From Halomonas halophila (lineage in GTDB: Bacteria > Pseudomonadota > Gammaproteobacteria > Pseudomonadales > Halomonadaceae), in the NCBI RefSeq assembly GCF_030406665.1, contig NZ_CP129121.1, positions 2,294,001-2,358,000 on the forward strand: a stretch of DNA of 64,000 nucleotides, written 5' to 3'. The notes under the pieces were generated by a model that was given only the letters and a program-made list of their open reading frames with translations, was not told the DNA's origin and did no database searches. A program made the translations under genes and the position numbers. Numbering within the stretch: position 1 is the stretch's first letter; each line of letters begins with the position of its first letter. Positions 53,823 to 63,874 of this stretch are shown here, in pieces.

Positions 53823-55202
53823 TTACCTTGATGCATCCGGACACAGCGCCGACACCACGGCCTCCATGCCGGCACTGCGCGAGCCCTTGACCAGCACGCT
53901 GGCCCCTGGCGGCAGATGTTGGAGGACGTGGCGCGTCAGCGCCTCCCGATCGTCGAAATGACACCCCGCCTCGCCGAAGGCGCGGCTGGCCGGCCGCGCC
54001 GCCTCGCCGAGGGTGCCGAGAAAGTCGATGCCAAGCTCGCGCGCGTGATGGCCAACCTCTTCGTGAAGCCGCGCCGAGGCCTCGCCCAGCTCACCCATGG
54101 CGCCCAGCAGGCACCAGTGCGGTCCCGGCAGGCTGGCCAGCAGGTCGAGGGCGGCCTTCACCGCGCCGGGGTTGGCGTTGTAGGTATCGTCGAGCAAGCG
54201 CGAGCCATTGACACCCTCCACCACGCTGAGCCGGCCCGGCATCGGCGCGACGGCCTCGAGCCCGGCCAGCACGTCGTCCGGGGCCAGGCCCATGGCCAGC
54301 GCCGCGCCCGCCGCCGCCAGGGCATTGGCCACGTTGTGGCGGCCGAGCAGCGCAAGCTGCACGCGCCCCAGTTCGCGATCATCGTGAAACAGCGTGAAAG
54401 CATAGCGTCCGAGCGGATCGCAAACCAGTGTCTCGGCGCGCAGACGCGCCGGTCCTTCCACGGCGAAATCCAGCACCTCTCGCGGGGCCGCCAGGCTCGC
54501 CCAGCTGGCGAAGTAGCGGTCGTCGCGATTGAGCACCGCCACCCCGTCGCCGGGAAGCGACGCCAGGATCTCGGCCTTGGCCTGAGCGATGCGGCCCGGG
54601 CCGCCGAACTCGCCCACGTGGGCGCCGGTGACGTTGGTGATCACCGCCACCTGCGGTTCGGCCAGACCGGCCGTCCAGGCGATCTCGCCCAGGTGGTTCG
54701 CGCCGAGCTCGACCACCGCCTGGCGGTGCTCGGCAGCCAGCTCGAGCAGCGTCAGCGGCGCGCCGATGTCGTTGTTGAGGTTGCCCCGGGTGGCCAGGGT
54801 CTCGCCGCGGCGGGCCAGCAGCGTGGCCAGCATCTGCTTGACCGTGGTCTTGCCGCTGTTGCCGGTCACCGCGACCAGCGGGCCGCCCCAGGCGCGGCGC
54901 CGGGCGCGACCCAGCAGGCCCAGGGCCAGGCGAGCGTCGGCCACTTCGAGCTGTGGCAGCGGATCGTCGACGCGACGCTCGACCACCGCGGCCACCGCCC
55001 CCGCCTCGCGGGCGGCGGCGATGAAGTCATGGCCATCGAAGCGTTCGCCGGTCAGCGCCACGAACAGCGCCCCCGGGCCCAGGCGGCGAGTATCGGTGAC
55101 GATCTCGCCCACCGACAGCTCGGCGCCCACACCGGCGTCGGGCACGTCGAGGCCGAGCGCCGCTGCGACCTCGGCCAGGGTCTCGAGACCGACGCCGCTC
55201 AT
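53823..55202 (-). CDS. murF: UDP-N-acetylmuramoyl-tripeptide--D-alanyl-D-alanine ligase
   Basis: The 459-residue Mur ligase adds D-Ala-D-Ala to the UDP-tripeptide. It has DTRRLGPGALFVALTGERFDGHDF, the ATP loop AVTGNSGKTTVKQML, ELGANHLGEIAW, LDDTYNANPGAVKAAL and LLGAMGELGEAS. It overlaps the murE stop by 4 nt. Confidence 0.96.
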   Translation of the reverse strand: MSGVGLETLAEVAAALGLDVPDAGVGAELSVGEIVTDTRRLGPGALFVALTGERFDGHDFIAAAREAGAVAAVVERRVDDPLPQLEVADARLALGLLGRARRRAWGGPLVAVTGNSGKTTVKQMLATLLARRGETLATRGNLNNDIGAPLTLLELAAEHRQAVVELGANHLGEIAWTAGLAEPQVAVITNVTGAHVGEFGGPGRIAQAKAEILASLPGDGVAVLNRDDRYFASWASLAAPREVLDFAVEGPARLRAETLVCDPLGRYAFTLFHDDRELGRVQLALLGRHNVANALAAAGAALAMGLAPDDVLAGLEAVAPMPGRLSVVEGVNGSRLLDDTYNANPGAVKAALDLLASLPGPHWCLLGAMGELGEASARLHEEVGHHARELGIDFLGTLGEAARPASRAFGEAGCHFDDREALTRHVLQHLPPGASVLVKGSRSAGMEAVVSALCPDASR

Positions 55203-56707
55203 GCCTCGCCCTCCCGGCGGGCGGCCAGCGCCGCCTCGGCCTCGGCGAGATCAGAGAAGGCATGGCGGACGCCGTCGATCTCCTGATAGGCCTCGTGACC
55301 CTTGCCGGCGATCAGGATCACATCCTCGGCGGCGGCCTCGCGGATGACGTCGCGGATCGCCCGGGCGCGGCCGTCGACCACCTCGGCGGCCTCGCGGCCG
55401 GCCTCGGACAGCCCCTCGAGCATCGCCTCGCGGATCGCCGCCGGCGCCTCGGAGCGGGGATTGTCGTCGGTGATCACCAGCCGGTCGGCGTGGCGCTCGG
55501 CGGCGGCGGCCATCAGCGGGCGCTTGCCGGCATCGCGGTCACCGCCGCAGCCGAACAGGCACCACAGCCGGCCGCTGTCGGGCAGATGGGCACGCAGCGC
55601 CTGCAGGGCATTCTCCAGGGCGTCCGGGGTGTGGGCGTAGTCGATCACCACCGTCGGCGCGCCCTCGCCGACCAGCGCCTGCATGCGACCGGGCACCGGC
55701 GCGAGCCCGGCGGCGGCCTCGAACAGGTCATCGATCGCCTCCCCCAGGCCGTGCAGCGTGGCGATGGCCAGCAGCACGTTGGTCAGGTTGAAGCGTCCCA
55801 TCAGCGGCAGCGTCAACACGCGCTCGCCGTCGGGCGTGGCGACCAGCGCGCGCTGGCCTTCGCCATGGGGCACCCAGTCCACCACGCGCAGGGTCACGGC
55901 CTCGTCCTTGCCTACCGCCAGCACCCGCACGTCCTCACCCAGCCCGGCCAGCATCAGCCGCGCCAGCGGGTCGTCGGCGTTGACCACCGCCAGCGCGAGC
56001 TCGCTGCGACGAAACAGCCGCGCCTTGGCCGCGGCGTAGGCGGCCATGCTGCCGTGATAGTCGAGATGGTCACGACTCAGGTTGGTGAACACCGCGGCGC
56101 GGAAGCGGCAGGCATCGAGACGCCGCTGCTCCAGAGCATGGGACGAGACCTCCATGGCCACCCGCTCCAGGCCCGAGCCGGCGAGCTCGCCGAGGGCGGC
56201 CTGCAGCGCCAGCGGCCCCGGCGTGGTCAACCGCCCCTCGACCAGCGCGCCGGGGCGCCCGTGGCCCAGGGTGCCGATCATGCCGGCCGGTCGACCGAGG
56301 CGTTCGCTCAGGGCGGCAATGTAGTGAGTCACCGAACTCTTGCCGTTGGTGCCGGTGACGCCGATCAGCTCCAGCGCCTCGGGCACGTCGAAGAGGTCGC
56401 GCCCCAGCTCGCCGAGCCGGGTGCGCAGATGTGGCAGCGCCACCACCCGTGGGTCGTCCGGCAGCGTCGAGGCGTCGTCGTCATGGGCCAGCACCAGGGC
56501 GGCGCCGGCCTCCAGGGCGGCGGCGATGTAGTCGCGGCCGTCGACGGATACCCCGGGCACGGCGAGGAAGACGTCGCCGGCGGCGAGCTCCCGGCTGTCC
56601 AGGATCAACCGCGGCCGGGCGGGCAGCGCGAGCCCGGCCAGCGCCTCGCGCCGGCGGGGCCAGTGGGCGCTCAGGGCCTCGATCAGGCGCTCGGCGGTCA
56701 CGTCCAT
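55199..56707 (-). CDS. murE: UDP-N-acetylmuramoyl-L-alanyl-D-glutamate--2,6-diaminopimelate ligase
   Basis: The 502-residue Mur ligase adds the third residue of the stem peptide. It has DSRELAAGDVFLAVPG, the ATP loop GVTGTNGKSSVTHYI, MEVSSHALEQ, DYAHTPDALENAL and TDDNPRSEAP. The DNPR motif indicates meso-diaminopimelate specificity, as in Gram-negative bacteria. An 82-nt gap separates it from ftsI upstream. Confidence 0.96.
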   Translation of the reverse strand: MDVTAERLIEALSAHWPRRREALAGLALPARPRLILDSRELAAGDVFLAVPGVSVDGRDYIAAALEAGAALVLAHDDDASTLPDDPRVVALPHLRTRLGELGRDLFDVPEALELIGVTGTNGKSSVTHYIAALSERLGRPAGMIGTLGHGRPGALVEGRLTTPGPLALQAALGELAGSGLERVAMEVSSHALEQRRLDACRFRAAVFTNLSRDHLDYHGSMAAYAAAKARLFRRSELALAVVNADDPLARLMLAGLGEDVRVLAVGKDEAVTLRVVDWVPHGEGQRALVATPDGERVLTLPLMGRFNLTNVLLAIATLHGLGEAIDDLFEAAAGLAPVPGRMQALVGEGAPTVVIDYAHTPDALENALQALRAHLPDSGRLWCLFGCGGDRDAGKRPLMAAAAERHADRLVITDDNPRSEAPAAIREAMLEGLSEAGREAAEVVDGRARAIRDVIREAAAEDVILIAGKGHEAYQEIDGVRHAFSDLAEAEAALAARREGEA

Positions 56708-56789
56708 GGGCTCTCCTTTCGGTAGACGGTCAGGCGATAGACGATCGGGCTATGAACGATCGCATGGCGAACGGCGAACGGTGCGGCGC

Positions 56790-58496
56790 TCATGAATCCT
56801 CGTCCAGCAGGTCGGGGGGCACGTCCAGCAGCCGCAGGGCGCTGCCGGCCACCCGTGAGAACACCGGTGCCGCCACCGCGCCGCCGTAGAAGGCGTCGCC
56901 CCGGGGGTGGTCGATCATCACCACGGTGATCAGGCGCGGATCGGAGACCGGCGCGATACCCACGAACAGCGAGCGATAGGCGTTCTCCTCGTAGCCACCC
57001 CCGCCGCTCTTGCGCACCGTGCCGGTCTTGCCGGCCACGCTGTAGCCCGGCACCAGGGCACGCCGGGCACCGGTGCCCGGCTCCACCACCCGGTCCATCA
57101 TGCCCAGCACGCGGTCGGCGACGTCGGGCTCGATCACCGGCTCGCCGGCCGGCGGCCGATTGAGACGCAACAGCGACGGCGGCAGGCGCTCGCCGTGGTT
57201 GGCGATGGCGGTGTAGGCCCCGGCCAGCTGCAGCGCGGACACCGACAGGCCGTAGCCATAGGACAGCGCCGCCCACTGGCTGCTGGACCAGACCTGGGGC
57301 GCCGGCACGCTGCCCCCCGCCTCGCCGGGAAAGCCGGTGCCCGGCACCTGATCGAAGCCCAGCGCCCGATAGCGCTCGGGCACCACGGGGTCGTCAAGCT
57401 GCAGGGTCAGCTTGGACATGCCGATGTTCGAGGACTTCTCGAGGATGCCGGACAGGGTCAGCTCGCCGTAGTTGGCGACGTCCTTGATGGTGTAACCGTC
57501 GATGACCATCCAGCCCGGCGAGGTGTCGACCACGGTATCGGGCGGGAACCGGCCGGTCTCGAGCAGCGCCGACATGGCCAGCGGCTTCATCACCGAGCCG
57601 GGCTCGAAGACGTCGACGATGGCGCGGTTGCGCAACCCGCCGGGATCGAGGCCGGCACGATTGTTGGGGTTGTAGGACGGCTGGTTGGCCATGGCCAGCA
57701 CTTCGCCGGTATCGGCGTCGAGCATCACCAGCACGCCGCCGTCGGCGTCGTTCTCGTCCACCGCCGACTTGAGCTCGCGATAGGCCATGTACTGCAGGCG
57801 CTGGTCGATGGCCAGCGTCAGGTCGCCGCCGGGCTCGGCCTCCTGGAGCACCTCCAGGTCGCGGACCAGTCGTCCGCGCCGATCCTTGAGCACCCGGCGA
57901 CGCCCCGGCTCCCCGGAGAGGTAGGACTGATAGGCGAGCTCCAGCCCCTCCTGCCCCTGATCGTCGATGTTGGTCACGCCGATCAGCTGGGCGATCACCT
58001 CACCGGCAGGATAGTAGCGCTTGTACTCGGCCCGCTTGTGCACCCCTGGGATGCGCAGGTCGAGCACCTCCTGGGCGTCCACCGGCGTCATGCGGCGGCG
58101 CAGGTACATGAACTCGCGATCGGCATAGCGCTCGATGCGCGCGTTCAGGGCCTCGGGCTCCTGCCCCAGGGCCTGGGCCAGGCGCAGCCGCTGGATGCGA
58201 TCGTCGGGCAGATCCTGGGGGTTGGCCCACAGCGTCACCACCGGGGTGGAGATCGCCAGCGGCTCGCCGTGGCGATCGGTGATCATGCCGCGGTGGGCGG
58301 GAATGGGATCGACGCGCAGGGTCCGGGCATCGCCCTGCCCCTGCAGGAAGGTGCGGTCGAAGACGTGCAGGTCGACGATGCGTCCGGCCAGCAACGCCAG
58401 GCCGATCAGCACCAGCCCCAGCATCACCCGGTAGCGGGCCTGCCCCATGGGCGACGGGGCATGACGCGTCTTGCCGCGACGAGGCGTGGCACTCAT
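56790..58496 (-). CDS. ftsI: Septal peptidoglycan transpeptidase FtsI (PBP3)
   Basis: The 568-residue class B penicillin-binding protein has one N-terminal helix (VMLGLVLIGLALLAGRIVDLHVF) and a pedestal domain (DRHGEPLAISTPVVTLWANP). The transpeptidase shows the catalytic serine in EPGSVMKPL (SxxK), EKSSNIGMSKL (SxN) and VAGKTGTVRKSGGGGY (KTG). ATG 58496 overlaps the ftsL stop as ATGA; the frame upstream of it is inside ftsL. Confidence 0.97.
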   Translation of the reverse strand: MSATPRRGKTRHAPSPMGQARYRVMLGLVLIGLALLAGRIVDLHVFDRTFLQGQGDARTLRVDPIPAHRGMITDRHGEPLAISTPVVTLWANPQDLPDDRIQRLRLAQALGQEPEALNARIERYADREFMYLRRRMTPVDAQEVLDLRIPGVHKRAEYKRYYPAGEVIAQLIGVTNIDDQGQEGLELAYQSYLSGEPGRRRVLKDRRGRLVRDLEVLQEAEPGGDLTLAIDQRLQYMAYRELKSAVDENDADGGVLVMLDADTGEVLAMANQPSYNPNNRAGLDPGGLRNRAIVDVFEPGSVMKPLAMSALLETGRFPPDTVVDTSPGWMVIDGYTIKDVANYGELTLSGILEKSSNIGMSKLTLQLDDPVVPERYRALGFDQVPGTGFPGEAGGSVPAPQVWSSSQWAALSYGYGLSVSALQLAGAYTAIANHGERLPPSLLRLNRPPAGEPVIEPDVADRVLGMMDRVVEPGTGARRALVPGYSVAGKTGTVRKSGGGGYEENAYRSLFVGIAPVSDPRLITVVMIDHPRGDAFYGGAVAAPVFSRVAGSALRLLDVPPDLLDEDS

Positions 58497-58819
58497 GGCC
58501 GGATGACCTCGACTTCGTCGATGCCGGGCAGGCGCATCTCGAGCCGGTCGCTGGCCAGCCGCTCGATGCGCGACGGCGAGGACCAGGCGCTCTCCTCGAG
58601 CAGCAGCTGGCTCCACTCGGTCTGCAGCTGCTGGTGCTCACGCTCGAGCGCCTGCAGCTGCGCGTATTGCACCCGGGTCTGATGGCTGGTGGCGATCACG
58701 GCCAGGGCCGCGCCCAGGCAGGCCGCCAGCAGCACGGCATTGAGCGCCAGCCCCAGGGTCGGGCGCAGGCGCAGCGGCCAGGCGAAGGAAGAGGGAGTGG
58801 CGTCGCGTCCTTGAGCCAT
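58493..58819 (-). CDS. ftsL: Cell division protein FtsL
   Basis: The 108-residue bitopic protein has a short cytoplasmic end, one helix (LGLALNAVLLAACLGAALAVIA) and a periplasmic leucine-zipper-like coiled coil (YAQLQALEREHQQLQTEWSQLLLEESAW). IERLASDRLEMRLP follows, the conserved FtsL tail. It is identified mainly by position between rsmH and ftsI and by this architecture. Confidence 0.92.
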   Translation of the reverse strand: MAQGRDATPSSFAWPLRLRPTLGLALNAVLLAACLGAALAVIATSHQTRVQYAQLQALEREHQQLQTEWSQLLLEESAWSSPSRIERLASDRLEMRLPGIDEVEVIRP

Positions 58820-58827
58820 GCCGTACC

Positions 58828-59784
58828 TCAGTATCGCTTGCGCGCCACGCGCATCACCGCACTGCGGGCGCGGGGGTTGGCCTCGACCTCCTCCGGCCCC
58901 GGACGGCGCGCCTTGCCGACGGACTCCAGGCGCCGCTGGATCTGGTCGTCGCGCAGCGGGATGCCCTTGGGCAGATGGGTGTCGCCGCGCACGTGATCCC
59001 GGATGAAGCGCTTGACCCGACGATCCTCCAGAGAATGGAAGCTGATCACCACCAGGTGCCCGCCGGGGGCCAGCGCCTCGAGGGCGGCCTCGAGGGCGGC
59101 ATCGAGCTGGTCGAGCTCGCCGTTGACCTGGATGCGCAGCGCCTGGAAGGCGCGGGTGGCCGGGTGCTTGCCCTTCTCCCAGGCGGGGTGGGCGGTCTTG
59201 ATCACCTCGGCCAGATCGCCGGTGCGGGTGAAGGGCGTCTCGACGCGGCGGGCCACGATCGCCTTGGCCAGCCGGCGGGCGAAGCGCTCCTCGCCGTAGG
59301 TCTTGAACACCCGGGCGATCTCGTCCTCGGCGGCATGGGCCAGCCAGTCCGCGGCGCTCTCGCCACGGGTCGGGTCCATGCGCATGTCGAGCGGGCCGTC
59401 ACGCAGGAAGCTGAAGCCCCGCTCCGGATCGTCGAGCTGGGGCGAGGAGACGCCGACATCGAGCAGCACGCCGGACAGCCGGCCGTGCAGGCCGCGCGCC
59501 TCGGCAAACTCGCCCAGGCGGGCGAACTCGCCCTGATCGATGGCGAAGCGCTCGTCGTCGATGTTCGCCGCTTCGGCGATGGCCTGGGGATCGCGGTCGA
59601 TGGCCAGCAGCCGCCCCTCGGGAGCGAGCCGCTCGAGGATCGCCCGGGAGTGGCCGCCGCGGCCGAAGGTGCCGTCCAGATAATGGCCCGCCGGATCATG
59701 GATCAGGGCGTCGACCGCCCCGTCGAGCAGCACGCTGGCATGGCGAAAGCCGCGGGGGGCGTGTTCGGGGGCGGATGACGTCAT
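58828..59784 (-). CDS. rsmH: 16S rRNA (cytosine(1402)-N(4))-methyltransferase
   Basis: The 318-residue SAM-dependent methyltransferase starts (after MTSSAPEHAPRG) with FRHASVLLDGAVDAL and has the SAM motif YLDGTFGRGGHSRAIL. Further signatures are GVLLDVGVSSPQLDDPERGFSF, PLDMRMDP, AFQALRIQVNGELDQL and VISFHSLEDRRVKRF. It heads the dcw cluster. mraZ, normally directly upstream, is absent; rnpB lies there instead. Confidence 0.96.
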   Translation of the reverse strand: MTSSAPEHAPRGFRHASVLLDGAVDALIHDPAGHYLDGTFGRGGHSRAILERLAPEGRLLAIDRDPQAIAEAANIDDERFAIDQGEFARLGEFAEARGLHGRLSGVLLDVGVSSPQLDDPERGFSFLRDGPLDMRMDPTRGESAADWLAHAAEDEIARVFKTYGEERFARRLAKAIVARRVETPFTRTGDLAEVIKTAHPAWEKGKHPATRAFQALRIQVNGELDQLDAALEAALEALAPGGHLVVISFHSLEDRRVKRFIRDHVRGDTHLPKGIPLRDDQIQRRLESVGKARRPGPEEVEANPRARSAVMRVARKRY

Positions 59785-59820
59785 GCGCTTCTCTTGGCGG
59801 CTGGTCTTGCAAATGGCGGG

Positions 59821-59840
59821 GCGCCGCCGGACGGCGGCGC
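59821..59840 (-). terminator. Hairpin downstream of rnpB
   Basis: A perfect 8-bp G/C stem (59821-59828 with 59833-59840) lies about 15 nt past the predicted 3' end of RNase P RNA and 37 nt before rsmH. No U run follows on the minus strand. It may be a weak rnpB terminator that allows read-through into the dcw operon. Confidence 0.35.
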
Positions 59841-59853
59841 GCAAGGAATTCGT

Positions 59854-60208
<355 letters not shown>

Positions 60209-60236
60209 GCAAGCATACCAGCGCCCCGCCACCCCC

Positions 60237-61094
60237 TCAATCCCCGTCCTTGAGCGCCTGCGCCCTGGCGTACCACTGTTTCTTGGCGCCCCCCAGGGTC
60301 CGAGCGGTCACTGCCGCGGCCTGCTTGACCCCCACGCCCTCGGCGAGCATGGCGGAAAGCAGCGCATCGGCATCGACGCTGGCGGCCTCGTCGGCCGACT
60401 TCGGCGCGGCGCCGGCCACCATCACCACGAACTCGCCACGGGCCTGGTCGGGGTCGTCCGCCATCCGCGCCAGCAGGGCCTCGGGGGTGCCCTCGAGAAA
60501 GGTCTCGAAGGTCTTGGTCAGCTCCCGGGCGAGCACCACCTGACGCTCGCCGAGCACCGTACCGAGATCGGCCAGGGTGTCACGGATGCGATGCGGCGAC
60601 TCGTAGAACACCAGGGTCTCCTCGCGCTCGGCCAGCGCCTCGAGCCGTCCTCGCCGGGTGCCCCCCTTGGCCGGCAGGAAGCCCTGGAACAGGAAACGAT
60701 CGGTGGGCAGGCCCGCCGCCGAGAGCGCCGCCACCAGGGCGCACGCCCCGGGCACCGGCACGATGCGGCGCCCGCGGGCGCGCAGCTCGCGTACCAGCAC
60801 GAAACCGGGATCGCTGATCAGGGGCGTGCCGGCATCGCTGACCAGCGCCACGGCCTCCCCGGCGGCCAGCCGGGCGTCGATCTGCTCGACCCGCGCGGCC
60901 TCGTTGTGCTCGTGCAGCGACAGCAGCGGCGGCGCCACGCCCAGGTGGCGCAGCAGGCGCGAGGTGTGCCGGGTATCCTCGGCGGCCACCAGGTCGACCT
61001 CGCCCAGCAGCCGTGCGGCACGGGGGGCAAGGTCGTCCAGATTCCCAATCGGCGTGGCGACCACGTACAATACCCCTGTTATGGCGTCTGTCAT
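60237..61094 (-). CDS. rsmI: 16S rRNA (cytidine(1402)-2'-O)-methyltransferase
   Basis: The 285-residue SAM-dependent methyltransferase has VLYVVATPIGNLDDLAPRA, AAEDTRHTSRLLRHLG, ALVSDAGTPLISDPG, FQGFLPAK and FYESPHRI, all diagnostic. It modifies the same nucleotide, C1402, as RsmH encoded nearby. ATG 61094 has GGGAG at 6 nt. It is divergent from lpoA. Confidence 0.95.
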   Translation of the reverse strand: MTDAITGVLYVVATPIGNLDDLAPRAARLLGEVDLVAAEDTRHTSRLLRHLGVAPPLLSLHEHNEAARVEQIDARLAAGEAVALVSDAGTPLISDPGFVLVRELRARGRRIVPVPGACALVAALSAAGLPTDRFLFQGFLPAKGGTRRGRLEALAEREETLVFYESPHRIRDTLADLGTVLGERQVVLARELTKTFETFLEGTPEALLARMADDPDQARGEFVVMVAGAAPKSADEAASVDADALLSAMLAEGVGVKQAAAVTARTLGGAKKQWYARAQALKDGD

Positions 61095-61140
61095 TTCGGC
61101 TCCCGGGAAGCTCTCCGCACGTGAGGACAAGGAAGGATTC

Positions 61141-62904
61141 ATGAAGATTTCGTCTCGCGGCCCGCTGGCCGCCGCCTTCGTGGCAATGTGGCTGGCCGGC
61201 TGTGCCTTCCAGCCCGGCATCACCGAACGGCAGCCCGTCGGCGATCCTGACCAGCTGCTGGCCCAGGCCGAGCAGCAGGCACCCGAGCAGGCCGCGCAGT
61301 CGCGGCTTCAGGCGGCCGACATCCTAGCACGCCAGGGCAGCCGCCCCCAGGCGCTGGACATCGCCAAGGGCATCGACGACAGCCGGCTGCCCCCCGAGGA
61401 TCGCGGTCGCTGGGCGATGCTGCTGTCCGACCTCGGCGAGACCGAGGGAGACCCCTCGGCGGTGATCCAGGCCGCCCAGCAGCTCGACGGGCTGCAGCTG
61501 TCCCGCGACCAGGCCGCGCTGCTGCGCGAACGCCAGGCCCGCGCCCTCGGCCAGATCGGCGAGACGCGCGCCGCCGCCCAGGCGCTGCTTCGCCTGCAGG
61601 CCGATACCGGTCGCATCGATCTCAACGACCCGATCTGGGAGCAGCTCTCGCGCCTGACGCCGGGCGCAATCGACGAGCTGCGTGACGGCGCCAGCGACCC
61701 GACCCGGGCCTGGCTCGATCTCGCCGAGCTGGTGCGCGCCAGCGGCGGCGACATCGAACGCCTGTTCGCCCGCCTCGACGACTGGCGCGGTCGCTATCCG
61801 GATCATCCCGCGGCCCGGCAGCTGCCCGCCGACATCCTGGCGCTGCGCGACCTGCGCGGCCAGGACGTGCGCCACATCGCCGTCTTCCTGCCCGAGTCCG
61901 GCCCGCTGGCCGGGGTCGCCGACGCCCTCGAGGAAGGCCTGCGCGCCCACCACATGAACGAGGTGAACGGCGGTGGCCGCGGCATCCAGCTGACCTTCAT
62001 CGATTCCTCCGGCGGCAACTTCGACGCCCTCTATCAGGAGGCCCGTCAGCGCGGCGCCCAGGTGGTCATCGGGCCGCTGGACAAGGATGCCGTCACCGCC
62101 CTGGAGCGCCGCGACCGGGTGCCGATGCCGACGCTGGCCCTCAACTACGGCGAGGACGAGCGCAACAGCGCCGAAGGGCTCTTCCAGTACGGCCTCTCGG
62201 CCGAGGACGAGGCTCGCTCGGTGGCGGCTCGCGGCCGCCAGGACGGCCATCGCAGCGCCTCGCTGCTGGTACCGGACAACGCCTGGGGACGCCGGGTCGG
62301 CGAGGCGTTCGCCGACGCCTGGCGCGATCGCGACGGCCGGATCGCCAACGCCGTACGCTACAACCCCGGCCGGCCGGCCACCGAGAGCACGCGCCGCGCG
62401 CTGGGCTCGAGCCGCCCCGACATGCTGTTCCTGCTGGCCCTGCCCGACTACGCTCGCCAGGTGCCACCGACCATCGACTACTACGCCTACAAGCAGGAGC
62501 TGTCGGTCTACGCCACCTCGCACCTCTACGAGGGGCGCCCGCAGCCGCGCCTGGACAAGGACCTGAACGGCGTGATGTTCCTCGACATCCCCTGGCAGAT
62601 TCCCGACGCCGCCGTGGGCGGCGAAGAGGCCCTGCCCTTCCTCGACAGCTATCGCCAGCTGCGCGAGGAGTCCGACCCCAACATGTTCCGCCTGATGGCC
62701 ATGGGCGTGGACGCCTACGAGCTGGCCCGGCGTCTGCCCCAGTTCCAGGCCATCCCCGGCAGCGAGCTGTTCGGCGCCACCGGCACCCTGAGCGCCGACC
62801 AGGACGGCCGCATCCACCGCGAGCTGCCCTGGGCCCGCTTCGAGGACGGCGTGCCCCAGCCGGCGCTGGACATGAGCCACTTCACCGATGACGCATCCCG
62901 CTGA
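61141..62904 (+). CDS. lpoA: Outer-membrane lipoprotein LpoA, PBP1a activator (LppC family)
   Basis: The 587-residue protein has a lipoprotein signal peptide ending WLAGC (Cys about 21), with Ala then Phe after the Cys, so outer-membrane sorting is expected. An N-terminal TPR-like helical domain (LAQAEQQAPEQAAQSRLQAADILARQ...) and a C-terminal periplasmic-binding-protein fold (VRHIAVFLPESGPLAGVADAL, VVIGPLDKDAVTAL) follow. LpoA stimulates the class A synthase PBP1a from the outer membrane. ATG 61141 has AAGGA upstream. Confidence 0.92.
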   Translation: MKISSRGPLAAAFVAMWLAGCAFQPGITERQPVGDPDQLLAQAEQQAPEQAAQSRLQAADILARQGSRPQALDIAKGIDDSRLPPEDRGRWAMLLSDLGETEGDPSAVIQAAQQLDGLQLSRDQAALLRERQARALGQIGETRAAAQALLRLQADTGRIDLNDPIWEQLSRLTPGAIDELRDGASDPTRAWLDLAELVRASGGDIERLFARLDDWRGRYPDHPAARQLPADILALRDLRGQDVRHIAVFLPESGPLAGVADALEEGLRAHHMNEVNGGGRGIQLTFIDSSGGNFDALYQEARQRGAQVVIGPLDKDAVTALERRDRVPMPTLALNYGEDERNSAEGLFQYGLSAEDEARSVAARGRQDGHRSASLLVPDNAWGRRVGEAFADAWRDRDGRIANAVRYNPGRPATESTRRALGSSRPDMLFLLALPDYARQVPPTIDYYAYKQELSVYATSHLYEGRPQPRLDKDLNGVMFLDIPWQIPDAAVGGEEALPFLDSYRQLREESDPNMFRLMAMGVDAYELARRLPQFQAIPGSELFGATGTLSADQDGRIHRELPWARFEDGVPQPALDMSHFTDDASR

Positions 62905-63256
62905 CGCCCGCGCCCGCGGCGCTCGCATCGAGCGCCTCGCCGCGGACTGGCTGGCGGCCCGCGGCCTCGCCCTCGTGGCCGCCAACCAACACGCCCGGGG
63001 CGGCGAGATCGACCTGGTGATGCGCGATGGCGATGTGCTGGTATTCGTCGAGGTTCGCCACCGCCGCGACACCCGCCACGGCCATCCGCTCGAGACCGTC
63101 AACGCCACCAAGCAGCGCCGCCTGATCCAGGCGGCGCGTTTTTATCTGCAACGCAACCGGCTATCATGTGCCTGCCGCTTCGATGTGCTGGCCGCCACCG
63201 GCACGCCGCCGGACCTCGATTTCACCTGGGTCCGAAACGCCTTCGAAGCGTTCTGA
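62888..63256 (+). CDS. yraN: UPF0102 family nuclease-like protein YraN
   Basis: The 122-residue protein has an endonuclease-like core: ARIERLAADWLAARGLALVAANQHARGGEIDLVMRDGDVLVFVEVRHRR, with the GEIDLV...FVEVR pattern of PD-(D/E)XK folds. The cellular function is not established. It overlaps the end of lpoA by 17 nt, and the lpoA-yraN-diaA-dolP order is conserved in gammaproteobacteria. Confidence 0.92.
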   Translation: MTHPADARARGARIERLAADWLAARGLALVAANQHARGGEIDLVMRDGDVLVFVEVRHRRDTRHGHPLETVNATKQRRLIQAARFYLQRNRLSCACRFDVLAATGTPPDLDFTWVRNAFEAF

Positions 63257-63280
63257 TCGCCCAAGGACCAGGAAGCCACG

Positions 63281-63874
63281 ATGGATTTCCAGAACCGCAT
63301 TCTCGGACACTTCAACGCCAGCATCGACACCAAGACCTACGCCAGCGAGGTGCTGCCGCCCTTCATCGAGGTCGCCAGCCAGATGATGGTCCAGGCCCTG
63401 GTCAACGAAGGGAAGATCCTGGCCTGTGGCAACGGCGGCAGCGCCGGCGACAGCCAACACTTCTCGTCCGAGCTGCTCAACCGCTTCGAGCGCGAGCGCC
63501 CCAGCCTGCCGGCCCTGGCGCTGACCACCGACACCTCGACGCTGACCTCGATCGCCAACGACTACAGCTACAACGAGGTGTATTCCAAGCAGATTCGTGC
63601 CCTGGGCCAGCCCGGCGACGTGCTGCTGGCGATTTCCACCAGCGGCAATTCCGGCAACGTGGTGCAGGCCATCCAGGCCGCCCACGACCGCGAGATGACC
63701 GTGGTCGCCCTGACCGGCCGCGACGGCGGCAACATGGCCTCGCTGCTCGGCCAGGACGACTGCGAGATCCGCGTGCCGGCCACCTCGACCGCCCGCATCC
63801 AGGAGGTTCACCTGCTGGTGATCCACTGCCTGTGCGACCTCATCGACGAACAACTCTTCGGCGCAAGCGAGTGA
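63281..63874 (+). CDS. SIS-domain protein, phosphoheptose isomerase GmhA / DnaA-associated DiaA family
   Basis: The 197-residue single-SIS-domain protein has ILACGNGGSAGDSQHFSSELLNRF, LLAISTSGNSGNVVQAI and ATSTARIQEVHLLVIHCLCDLID. GmhA (sedoheptulose-7-phosphate isomerase for LPS heptose) and DiaA (DnaA-binding initiator regulator) are close homologues. Between yraN and a dolP-like gene the E. coli counterpart is DiaA, while Pseudomonas annotations call it GmhA. GmhA-type residues such as the SELLNR segment are present, so both roles remain possible. Confidence 0.88.
   Translation: MDFQNRILGHFNASIDTKTYASEVLPPFIEVASQMMVQALVNEGKILACGNGGSAGDSQHFSSELLNRFERERPSLPALALTTDTSTLTSIANDYSYNEVYSKQIRALGQPGDVLLAISTSGNSGNVVQAIQAAHDREMTVVALTGRDGGNMASLLGQDDCEIRVPATSTARIQEVHLLVIHCLCDLIDEQLFGASE

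Noticed and set aside
51757..53961. A 734-codon plus-strand frame spanning the antisense of murD and mraY
   Set aside because: It is rich in His/Gln/Asp/Gly as expected for a complement of GC-rich coding DNA. The minus-strand genes are certain.
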